DNA from: Galaxea fascicularis
Lineage: Eukaryota > Cnidaria > Anthozoa > Scleractinia > Euphylliidae
Assembly: GCA_948470475.1 (NCBI GenBank)
Contig: OX419340.1
Span: 17,883,016 to 17,947,015 of the forward strand
DNA: 64,000 bases
Direction: 5' to 3'
In this document: in pieces, positions 21,901 through 34,100 of the stretch
Position numbering within the stretch: position 1 is the stretch's first letter
Layout: each line of letters starts with the position of its first letter
Notes under the pieces: generated by a model
The model's database searches: none
What the model was told of the DNA's origin: nothing
The model's input: the letters and a program-made list of their open reading frames with translations, nothing else
Position numbers and translations under genes: made by a program

Positions 21901-24900
21901 AGCTCCTAATATTGTAGAAAATAGTAATTCCTAAAACTTGCCTAATATACAGTCTAATTTGGGTATTAAACTAACCTTACTTAAATAATTATCTATTCCT
22001 ATACCTAACTTAAACGATAATACTAAATTTACTAATTACTTTACTCTTATATTTACAATCAGACAGTTCAGTTCCTTTCCATTCTTTAAGTTCCTCTGAA
22101 AGTCTTGCGCAATAAACCCAAACACCACCCACGTGCTTCACCAACCTTACTCCCGTTCTTCCAAGATTCCTCCCTCTTCACCTTTTTAGCCGTCAATGTT
22201 GCTTTCACTTTCCTACTGTTTCTTTCGTTTTGCAGCTAGGTCTACGGTCAACGCGACTTGACGTTTCTCTCCTTCAAACCTCTTAACTTCTTCTTCCTTC
22301 TGCCCTCAGGCCCACGAACACCGCCAATGACAAATGGGTTTTGTCCTTGAACCTTGGTCGGCGTCTGCTAATGTCTTTTAGCAAGGAAAATGTGTTTTTT
22401 CTGCCCTCAGGCCGTTCGACTTCTCTACTCAATTCTTTCCTCTAGGTCACCTCCCTTTCCAACAACTGACTGTTCATCACTTCAACAACAACCCCCTCAC
22501 ACCGCGAAACTTACATTTATATGGTATGTTCAAGTTCACACTGCAACCAGGTGGACAATCAGACATGGTTTGATGCTACTCTGGTTTGAAAATTGATGAA
22601 TGTAACTTAAAAAGTTACAATTCACGACCCAACGTTTCGACACTCCTGTCTAGTGTCTTCATCAGGGATGATCTAGTGTTGCAAAAAGGACCCTTTTATA
22701 CGCTTACTAATTAACAACCTTTTGTTTTAATGAGGTGTAAATAGGTATCAGGTAAAGGCCGCCATCGTCACGGTTTAAAGGAGTGTGGGCGGAGTTGATG
22801 TGCCAAGCTTCCAAACAAAGCCGTTGATGGTACCGCCGGTTAGTGGTGATAATTTTGGAATTGTCCCACGCTATTGTATAGTTGGTTTGGCAAGCATGTT
22901 CCGACAAAGCGGAATTTTCCTTTTTGCAAAGAAAAACTGCTTTTTGATGCTCTTTTAAACGCGTGCCAAGCTGACGCTTGGTCTGTCCGATTTACTCATG
23001 ATCACAGTCATTGCATGGAATAGAATAAACAGCATCAGTTCGTTGTTCTTTCAACACAGGATCCTTAGGTTTGGCAAAAATATGACTCAACGTTTGAAAA
23101 GGTTTTTGTGCAACTTTAACATTGTGGCTAGACAAAACTCTCTTAATGGGTTCTGTAACACCGCGGATGTACGGGATGACGGCGAAACCTGTAGCCGAAA
23201 CCTCGTCCCCGGAGGTGTTAAGAGAAGGAGTAACTGGTTTTAAGCAGTTACGGAGGAAAGTGTTTGGGTAGCCATTGACCTTTAGGACGTCAAAAACATA
23301 TTTTCGCTCTTTGGCCCTAGAATCACATGAAGATGGCAAACAATCAGCCCTCGTGAGCAAAGTTCTGGTTACGGATTTTTTGTAGCAGATGGGGTGGTGG
23401 GAGTCAAATGCGAGATATTTGTCGGTATGCGTGGGTTTGCGTTAAACACTTGTCTCTAAATTTCCCCGGTGCGCTCTATAGACATTCAAATCGAGAAAAG
23501 ACAAACGTCTATCATTCTCACGCTCTATGTTGAACTGGATAAACGGCTCAACTGAATTTAAATGTGAAAGAAGGCGCTCCGCTTCATTTCCGGATACCGC
23601 AGAGATGACATCGTCGACATATCGTTTCCAAAACAAAGGCTGGACCGGTGAGGAAGCCAGAGCCCTTTGTTCCACATCTTCCTTTACCATGTTGGCAATG
23701 ACAGCGGAAACGGGAGAACCAATAGCCGTACCAAAAACCTGTTGGTAGTAGGTGCCATTGTATGTGAACTGAGTGGTGTTGAGACAAAAAGACAGCAGAT
23801 CTATGAGGTCCTCCACGGGCAAAGAAGTTCTTTGTCCCAATGAAGCGTCTTGTTTGAGTCTTTTTTCAGCAACATTAATGGCAAGATCAACCGGAATTTT
23901 GTTGAAGAGGGAAACAACGTCGAATGAAACCAATTCGTTTCCTGCGTCAAGAGTTTACCTCTTATAAAATCCGCAAAGTCACAGGAATTTTTGACAGTGT
24001 AATCAGTATTCCCAACAACAGGTGACAAGATTTTCGCGAGATAACTCGAAACCGCATAAGTCGGAGAATTAACAAAAGAGACAATGGGTCTCAAAGGAAT
24101 TCCCGTCTTATGGTTTTTAGGCAAGCCATAAAAACGAGGACATAGACCGTCACTACTGTATAACATTTTGTACGTAGACTCACTAATCTTTCCAGCTTTT
24201 TTCAAATCAAGTAACATTTTGTTGAGCTTTCTCTGAGTCTTGATGGTAGGATCAGATTTTAAGATAGAATACGTATTCCTGTCACTCAGCAGAGAGGAGG
24301 CCTTTTCATCGTATTGTTGTTTATCCATAACCACGACACAATTGCCCTTGTCAGCAGATAAAACAAGCCTATCCGGATCTTTCTTAAGAGCTAGGAGCGC
24401 CTTGAAAACATCATTGCTGATGTTTTTGGGAGGCGGCTTGGCGCGCCTAAGAATGCTACTAACTTCAGCTCTTATCAAATGCATACATTTATATATCTGC
24501 ATAATTAGTTTAGCAGTTAACACTTTATATACATACTTATTGTAAAGGCCCTGGCAAACGAGGACACATTGTTGCGGACATGCACATTGTTGCTCATGAT
24601 GTTTCTTGGGCGTGCAAACGCGCGGGACACGGAATGAATTTTGTATTTCCATGCTGCGCAAACTGGGAAACATTTGTTGCGCTCGCGGGCAAACGGGGAA
24701 ACATTTGTGTCGGCAACAATGTGTCCTCGTTTGTCAGGGCCTTAAAATGCGGTACCTTACAATCCTATATTAGCAGCTCTATACTAAATTAACACTAAAG
24801 GAACAATTAAACTTACAAGCTTTTAATGACAGACTAAGTTACAATACATCTCTAATTACAAACCACACTACAACGTTGAATTAACACTAGAACCATACGA

Positions 24901-27900
24901 AATACTAAGTCCGAAAAACTGAAACAAAGAGCTAAATTAAAACATGACAAAAAAATAGAAAATTTCGTGACACCAATCTGGTAAAATGTCCTCTAAATTT
25001 TCAAAACTTTCCCCCATTTTAGAAAAACAGAGGGGAAAAGGTTTAAGTGATGACGTCATTCGTGCGTCTGTCCTCTAATAGATCACAAGTGAGGACCAAT
25101 CAAAATGCCTGCACAGTGCAGCTTATTATTTAACGTCAGATATTGCATACCCTCTAAATTTTGTGGGTGACGTCATGAAACTAAACCTCAAAAGCCAATT
25201 GGACAGAAGAGAGTGCCTTCCCCAAGAAAACCTAAGCTATATGTGAAAATTCACAAATTTTCAAAGACACTTGCTTTGATTCTTCACAATTGTATTTACT
25301 TAACATTTTTTTCCGTTTGATGTTACATGCAGTTGTATTTCTTAATTTACTCACGGTACCGTTAATATTAATACACCATTTTGCTCATGATAATTTTATG
25401 AGTGGATTGTGGATAGATCCAGTTGTTTGTGGGGGCAGACGGCTACTTTAGGAGGTAATTTGAAATTGTAATTTTGACCTTGTACCTTTACAAAGGACTG
25501 GAACTACCCACAATTCATTGAAACTGGTTATTTATTTGTTTTCTCAGATGGTTAGGATGCCACACAATGTCTCTCATTAACGTGGCTAACCAATTAACGT
25601 GATATAAGTAGCGCCGGAATAAAACTCTCCAACAGTACTGCGTGGATCTTGAGTTCCGCCTCAGATATGAATTACGATCAGTTTACGTGTTTTTGTCATT
25701 TGCAGCGCAGTCTATCTGTAAGACCATGAGCATGAAAGCATTAAAGAGAGGTAGACTTGGTGCAGCTTTGGCTTGGTGTCTTAGATCAAAGGTATGGCTG
25801 TTGTTTCCTTCATACCGGAACATTTTAGGTTGAATAGCATTAAAACAAACCGAATCACGGAGAGGATCTGTTCATTGCTTTTCACACTTAAGAATCTTCA
25901 GATCCACAGACGCTGGATTTAGCCCCCACCTTGATGAGCGTGATAAACATTGTTGCATGAGTAAACCGCTGAGCAACACTTAAGCTAAGGGTAGTACCCC
26001 TCAGTAGCTTTCATTTCATCTACAGACTTAAACTACAGAATGCCTTTGTACAGCGTAGTTAAACTCTCCACAGAAAGTACTTAATGGCTTCGTTGAAATG
26101 GTCACACTGTAGGGTGTCATGTCTGGTCATAAAAGTTAGAACCACCGTATACAACACAGTAATCAACACAGCAGGGACGCACGGCACAGCAACAGCTTTA
26201 TGGGCGCCCTCCACGCTTTATGTATGCTTTATGTACAGTATCCTTCATTTGAATGGTCCCACTTCAGGCAGTCCCAAATGAAGTTGTTGCTTGTTGCTGC
26301 CGCTACTATGGTAATGGTTGAAAGCTGTAACATTCCTTTGTTGTGACTGTGAAGAATTGTAACTTGTTTTCGTCTATTTGTAGGATTCGAATTTTGCTGC
26401 GTTTATTTCGGAAAGGTAATTCCTGTCTAATGACAGAGTTTCTTTGAGTTGTGTCTTGGCGAATTGCTAAAAACTGGCTGTAGTTTGATCACCCTTGATT
26501 CATTATTCAATTTAAACCTTATCTTAAACATTCAATATTTCTGTTTAAGGTCTACCTTGATTGGATTTAATTGCAATGATTCAATTGCATTATGAAGCGG
26601 TTTTCAATTGAATGTCGTAAAACCCAAGCAAAATCAATTACTCTGACCAAAAAGTCACAACAGACGCAATGCACCAATCAGAATACGAAGCAAAGCACGG
26701 GAAAATGCGCCCGTGCAAGTCGCGATTGGTTTTGGTTTTGCTTCTCATTGGTTGAAAAAGTGGTGCGAGTTGTACTGGCCAATCACAGAGCGAAGTAACG
26801 CAAAACCAAAGCAAACGCAACTTATCTTCGATAGTCAATTGAAACCGCTCTAAGAGATCCAAGCAATGTAGAACAGTATCATACAACAACTGATATGGCA
26901 TCATATCTGCGCACTCATCTGCTCATGCGTGAATCCATTGCAACGTGCCCACACAAAACAAACCCACAGGAAGGTAAACGGTAACGCTCAGGGTCCATCG
27001 TGAAAACGTCCGTAGCATTATGCTCCGTACGTACGACTTTAAAGGCAAAAAATCGTTCGTTTTCTTCTTACCTAAAAAAAGTATGGAATACGGCAGGCAA
27101 TGTGTTTTCGTGAACAACTGTGCAGGTAGAGAAGGGAAAACGGCCAATCGACCGATCCCCTGGCAAGCTAGAGCTCACACAGCATTTTTTGTAGACGTAA
27201 CTCTTAATTTTTTTTATCGTTTTCTTTACTGCTCAGGTTTTTATCAGAATACTGCAAGAGTGGAGGATTTTCCAACCTTGATTTGATTGACAATTTGGGG
27301 TCCGCCATGCTTCTCAGCGATCGCCTCACTTTCTTAGGTAAGAGAGAGCAATTGTAGACTGAGAATAAAGTTGGGCCGGTCGCAAAATCAGATTAGTTAC
27401 AGCGTGTAATGCGGTGATGCCATTTTGTTTGAGTTTTTTAACAGTGGAAGCATTAAAATAACAGATTACTCTTCTGTTGCGTGGAAACTAGTATTAATAG
27501 CACATGCAAATAATTAACAATTATTGGACGAGGTTGAGCAAAATATCGTGATTTATCAGTGGCGAGCAGATCAATTATTTGCCGAAGCCGAAGGTTGAGG
27601 CAAATACAGTAAACACCCGCATATAAGAACACATGATTTCGGAGCTCAGGCTGATCAGGTTCTTATTTATTGGGTATTTAGTGAAAAATCAGCCTCAAGA
27701 TGTTCTTAAATTGTTCTTAAATTTTGTTGTTGGGCAGGATGCTTATATAAAATTATATTATTTTTTACAACATTAAGGTGTATTAAGAATAGCACTGTAT
27801 TTCTCCCTACAAGTAACTAGATCATTTGAAGGGAAGAAAGCTCAAACCAAATGCAAGACAGCATTAGAGCTGATGAGCTGTAGTTATCTGGCAACAGGCC

Positions 27901-28087
27901 TTTGGCATGCTCTGTACTTTTTTTAATGCCTTCTCCATTTTATAAGAAAATTTTACATTTCCAGGCTGATTTTGTTCTTATAAAAATGGTGCTTTATTTG
28001 CAAAATTTCAGCCTGATGTTCTTAATCCATGTGTTCTTATATGCGGGTGTTTACTGTAATTGATCTGCGAGACACTGACAAATCACG

Positions 28088-28121
<34 letters not shown>

Positions 28122-28164
28122 ATCATTCGATAACCGATGTTCTTTTGATCTAGTAATGATATCA

Positions 28165-28198
<34 letters not shown>

Positions 28199-31100
28199 AT
28201 CTGCCATTTCACACAAGAGCGACCGCAAGAACGAGCGTGGTTACTATTGCGCATGAGCAGAATATTATTTGCAGCAAAAGCTGATTTAGACGGTATTACG
28301 CATGAGCAGACCATTATTTGCAGGCAGTTATTTGCAGGTCACGTGGTGGGCTCTCAGCCAATGAAAAGGGGGGAAAATATCCATCGAATGATAATGAAAA
28401 TGGTGTGCAACTTAAACAATTTGCCATGTTTGTTTCAACTTTTTCCCATATGTTAGAGCAGAATCTTTAAAAATTTGTTGTTTTGTTTTTGCTCCGAAAA
28501 TGAGGACTTTTAGGTTTGTTCTCGGTGGTCTAAGGGTTATTATGTTTGCATCACGGTACCTCAACAAATGTTTCTTATAGAGTTTTTATAGATATAATCG
28601 GAAATTTATTCGTTCAGGTGTATAAAAGTTCGTTAAAGACAAAAGTTATTCAGGACATTTTCGATTTTACAATTGAGAAAACGTTCCGATTTAGAGCTCA
28701 CAACCTTACGACCACCAGCACTCTACACCAGCCTCCATATTAGGCGGTAATTGATACGTAGTTTGGCATTTTGGCGTGCTTTGTAAGCAGTTGACAGTGC
28801 TGTTCTGCCCTTTTACCAGCGTTTCCGAAGGTCTTTTTTGATTTGGTGTTGATCGTAGTTTTTTTCTGCAGGGAAGTATCGTGAGTTTCATAAGATGTAC
28901 GAAGAAGGCAAATTCCATGAAGCTGCTCATCTGCTAATTTCACTGCTGACATCAAAGCTTGCTCCGCAAAGGTAAATTGTATAGTGCATCGTTCAAGCGG
29001 ACCTTTTGAATCGTCATTCTGGGACGTTATTTAGCTGGCATGTCACAATACGTCCAATACTATTATAAAACTGGGCATAAGCATCCATTTTGTGAATGCC
29101 CCTCTGCTTGCCGCTGTCAGTCCGTTCTAGTCACATCTTTAGGGAGTTTTAGCAACTAGGACGGCAACGGCACAAAACAATAGGCTTAATGAGCTAAAAC
29201 AATCGCCCTGGCTGCACGTGCGTTTTACAGTTTTGTACATTTCTTTGCCGTCCTCTGCAAAGCAACGACGTCAAATAACCAAATTTTATGTTTTCTCGAG
29301 AACGTGAGCGCATGGCGGCAAAGTTCTATTTCTTTTTCCTTGCTTTAACGCCGTTCGTAGTAATCCAGTTCCTGGACAGTTCGTCAGCATTTTCCAAGTC
29401 AAACAAATTTCAATAATTGCGAATCGTCGTTGCTAAAACTCCCTTTTATATCTGTCCCGCCCCACCCAGTGCTCGGGCTCAAGCTTCATTTGGTCGATTT
29501 AGAGGTAATATGATGCCCGCTACCACGTAGCTATAGTGCTCCATGAGTGGCTTCCAGCATACCTAGACACATTAATTTGTGAGGTATTCTTGTCACTCCA
29601 AATTGCTTTACATTTTCACGCTCTTATGCTCGCTAATTTCACGAGCTCAACTATCGTTTTAATCAAAAGCAGAACACTGGTACACTGTGACTCCTAGGCG
29701 TACCATAGACAATACTTTTGGTTTCCGCTTAGGCTTATAACCAAGCACCAGCGGACTGTTATGCTCGCCTCCAAATTAAAAAGTTTTCTGTGGAATCTTT
29801 GATAGCCAGGAGAATCTGTGGTGCTCAGTTGGGCTTTAAATCAGAGATTGAAACGTGTTTCAAATAGAATTAGAAGATCAGATGTAAATTCCATGGATTT
29901 CTTCTCAAGTACGTGCCTAAAGCTTTCCTCTTACTAAAACCCTTGTGGGTCTAACTCGTCTTCTTTCACCGCATCAAGTTTAGCTCAAAGAATATTAAAT
30001 CACATTTTGCCTTGTTTCTGGTGAGAACATTGATTTCAACGAAAACGTTTCACTTCTGTAGTTGTTTTGAAAGCTGTGACAATAATTTCGACCTTATTTA
30101 TCCCGGAACTAAGAAGACACGCGGTTAAGATTTGGAACTGAGGACTTTCACTGGAATAAAGGCTTTGCTATCAGTCTTACCTGTAGCACCCCTTTTCTGT
30201 ACTTATTGGGCTTTTGCCAAACTGTTCGACATACTACGTGGGATTCTCTCGTTTCACTAAATAGAAGAAAACACGCTTACCTTAAGCTTAGACATCTTAA
30301 AACTAAAAAAACAAGTAGAGCTGATAAGCAGCTTTGTTCTCGCCTCCTAAACTCCGCCCAGTCTTTTAAAATATCTTAGTGAAGGTGGTCTTTTCAGTCT
30401 TAGTTTTGTAGATGATTCGGACCCAACACCTTGGGATAAAAAGCGAAGATCAAAACTCAAAACCAAATTTCAATGTGAACAGGATCGTACGCTTTTTTCT
30501 TCAGCCAATCAATCTACCACCCGTTTGTTAGCGGGCGCGGAAAGTACAGTACTTTAATCCAATTTGAAAGTACTTCGGAATGAGGTGGGCCCAAATCAAT
30601 GGAATATCCTAATTTTAGAGTGCTAATCCGTCTTAAAGTATGGTGGACACACTCCTTGTCTTAAATTTGCCATGGTCTCGTTCAGACACGCTAGTGTACT
30701 CAAGCAATTTTTATCCTGCGAAAGATTTGTGCCTAAGAAGCGTTTAAATTTTCGAAGTTCCGACATCGGCACGCGATCATCAATAACGATTCAATGATCA
30801 TTCGCTTCTAAAAGAGCCTATCAAATTTGCGGTTTTCAAATATCTATTAATCTCTCCTAAGATGACACGACAACGCTCTGAAGAATTTTTTTTGCTTTTT
30901 TTATACAGCGATTATTTATATTTTTATTTCTTCAGTTGTTGCTATTTGAAGTTTGTTGCTTGGATGTGTTGTCCTAAACACGGAGTAATCCCTCGTAGTT
31001 GTATCCATCGTGAATACCGCGAACAGTCACTCTTAATTTTCAACACAATTCAACTGTCTTGGCTGAGCTGTCTTCTCCGGTTTTTCTGTTCAAAATGGCA

Positions 31101-34100
31101 AACTTCGTCTGCGAGCACCTAGTCTGCTTAGCAACCTCCCTTCTTATGGAGGACATCAACAGACAGCTTCCTCGCAGGATCATTTGATTGGCTGTCGTGT
31201 CTTTGATTGATTGCTGCTGGTTGTATTCTCTTCGCATTTTCTTGTTGCCGTTAAAGTTGAAGTAAAGCCGCCCTGGAGTATGACTACTTCACCCTTTATA
31301 GTGCGGTCACCCCTCGTCCAACACGTTAACTCTTTAAAACCTAACATCAGCTTGTATATTCACCACACTGTTTTCCATACATTTGCTGTGGTTATGATAA
31401 GGAGAATTTGTTAAGCAATCAAGACCTTTGTTACTTGTTGATCACAACCTTTGTTTGATTAAGCAGCGTTACTGTAAAGAGAAATTAAACATTGGTCACT
31501 GTCAGGGGTTGAAGGGTTCAACCGGCTGGGATTCACTTGCATCACAAGGAGGCCTTGTTCCCTCTTCGATCAGTTATGAAAAGTCGTAAGATTAGAGCAA
31601 GCAAGCACTTGTACGTGTATTTGAATTATGTACGGATGCAACAGACGTACCCATGGGGAGTAGAGCGCGTTGTCAGTTATGGGACTATCCCGGTTAGTTT
31701 TAATCTGATTTAGGAATTAGTAAATACGAGGAATGTTGTTTTTCCAAAATTTGAAAACGGAATGTTCTTGACGAAAGTAACCCGACACGAGCGCGCAGAC
31801 CGTGTCTGAACCGGATTTCCGATTCTGCATTATTGCATGGCAGGCCGCGCTCGATTTTCCGGCGAACACTTGTCCAAAATACGGAACCCGCTATTTTCTG
31901 GCCATTCCCTGTGAACCGTATTTGGTATTCTGTTTATTCTTCTGTTGGGAGCACAAGAATCGTCCCCGAAAGAACATGATTTCAGTCTGCGGGTGTAAAT
32001 TGCCTTAAAAGCCCAGGGAGGGTATTCCGGATGTCAAGTGACGGGGATGATCGGTTGGGAATAAAAATCGAAACCCAAAAACATCCCTAGACCAAAAATT
32101 AACCCCGAAAAATTCCATGCGGAATCTCTGATCCTTAAAAATTTCCAGATATGATTGTACTTTGCTGCAGAACTACGCAGTTGGGTTACACGGGCACTAC
32201 ACCCGGGGCACTACCACGGAACTTCAGATTGTTTTGAATGTCCCAAAAATCCGTACTTAAATCAAGCCACACACAAAAATAATTTTCAAATTTTCCTACC
32301 CCCAAAAAATCCCGGAATCAATAATTTCAATCCCCCAAAAAACCCTCTATTATCCCTGTCACTTCAAATCCAGAGTACCACCCCTCGGGGTGTGTGTGGA
32401 GGGGGGGGGGGGTGGGCTAAAAAGAAGAAGTAGTTGGTATGACGTGTACACTTATTCGTTTGTCACCTTAGTGGGAGACCTCTTGTGGTTTCTCTTCAGC
32501 CAATACTTAGGATTATGTATCCAAAGTTTGTCAACCAGGCTTCATAAACCTGGTATGGGTAAAGGTAGCACTGTGGAAAAACAGGAAACACCGCTCACAT
32601 GCAGAGATCAACGTAGAGTTCAACCGAACACCTTTTGATGTGATCGCAAGTCTGGAATTCGTCTTTTTAGGTTACCGACATATCATCGGTGTCTCCTTTT
32701 AATGGGAACTGAAGAGGTGAACAACAATAGAAAACAAGGATATCATCATAGCATCCTCTTTTTTTATCTCGTTAATTATCTCACGTCCAGTAGCGAAAAT
32801 AAAATCCCCTGGGACACCTTGGTATTTTCCGCCTCGTGGCCCTTTTCTGACTGCTCCTTTTGCAATATAGGGATTCAAGAATACGCGGATTATGGTTTCA
32901 CATATTCTGACAAAAGTAACACTCTTGGCGGAGGTGGCCTGAGACCACTATCGTGTCGACTGGCCAAGGCCAGACCACGCACGATTGTCCCGTACGCCCT
33001 TCCCCCCCCCCCTTACTCTCCCAAAGGAACGCATATTCTGTGTTTTGAGAGTATGCCATATGCTGTTTATTCCGTATGTTCTGCTATCGGTGAAGGAAAT
33101 AATTCATTCGCCGAAACCAGAATGGGTCCCCAAAACAGATGACTGCTATTCTCTCGAGGTCCCTAGCCACGTACGCGGGCTGTGAGCGCTCACGGGTCCC
33201 TCCCAGTATTGGAGTGATTAAAGGTTTTGGAGTAGTTTTATTCTGCATGAATATTCCTTCTCCGGAATAATCAAGACTTAAATAGATTGTAAAGCGTGAT
33301 CCTAAGAAACACAAACCGCGGCACCTTAAAAAGAAAAGCATTTCCAAATTTAACAGTTGTGTTCTTTATAGATGCCTTGATATTTCACTGTTGTTCGGAA
33401 TTGTAGTAATGTGCGTGTGTTGGTAGATATTTTAGGCACACCAGCCGCTTATGGCGGCGAATTGGTCTATAAGATATACATTCACCATAAATATAGTATT
33501 TGTTGGTATATGTATAAGCTACTTTCTGAAAAGCTGATATGGTCCAAGGAATGCAGCCACTTTTATCAGGTATTTTATGTCTCCTTCCTTAGACTCGCTG
33601 TTATTTTTGGTTTGTGTCCAAGCACCGCATGAATTAAGAAAGAACTACAACCGAAAAACAGACCGTAATGTGTGTTGATCACTTCCTTCCTGCCGCCGTC
33701 TGCTTTTTCGGTTGCTGTTGAACGAACACGCGAAGAAAAGAGTTCTAATCTTAATTACAAGAGGTTAATCTGAAGTTCGCCAATTCTCTTTCATGTTTAT
33801 TAATGACAGTTTAGGCAAAAAGACATCTCTGGTTGTCGGTTTTCTATCCTTGGCAAGTCGTCTTTGTATTTACATTACGGTCTTTTATAAGTAAGATATT
33901 AATGTAAAGTTCGGCCGGTAATTATTTCTTTTGTAAAATTTGTTTACAAAGCGATAATACTTCTTACTTCTCGTAGTTTTTCATTAGTTTTCTGATGTAA
34001 CAGTCAATTAGTTTTCGACCAATAGGAACGCGTGCCATAGACCTCCATTGACACTACTGAGAGCCCGCACTCGCCCGCCTACACTTGTCTAAGAGACGCA

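Larger units (their letters stand above)
22575..24515 (-). mobile_element. Penelope-like retroelement (PLE), 5'-truncated and inactivated
   Basis: The minus strand encodes, in order, an N-terminal segment, a Penelope-type reverse transcriptase and a C-terminal GIY-YIG endonuclease remnant, then a 3' region with a hammerhead-like motif. The 5' end is lost near a MITE at 24544. Approximate borders follow from where recognisable PLE sequence ends. Confidence 0.9.
16498..25705 (+). other. Nup85 intron, 9.2 kb, transposon-rich
   Basis: The reading continues from LIQ into AQSICK across this intron without loss of conserved residues, so no exon appears to be missing. It holds nested MITEs (17121-17488), a CCTGG-flanked MITE (17918-18145), a ~670-bp palindrome (19578-20250), a possible minus-strand mini-ORF (21581-21841), the Penelope-like element and a MITE at its 5' end. 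I recognise nothing in 20300-21580, 21850-22600 or 24800-25700. Confidence 0.85.
27338..28871 (+). other. Nup85 intron, 1.5 kb
   Basis: About 600 bases are a nested pair of MITEs (27518-28117). GCATGAGCAG followed by ATTATTTGCAG occurs twice in tandem at 28250-28324. Confidence 0.75.
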
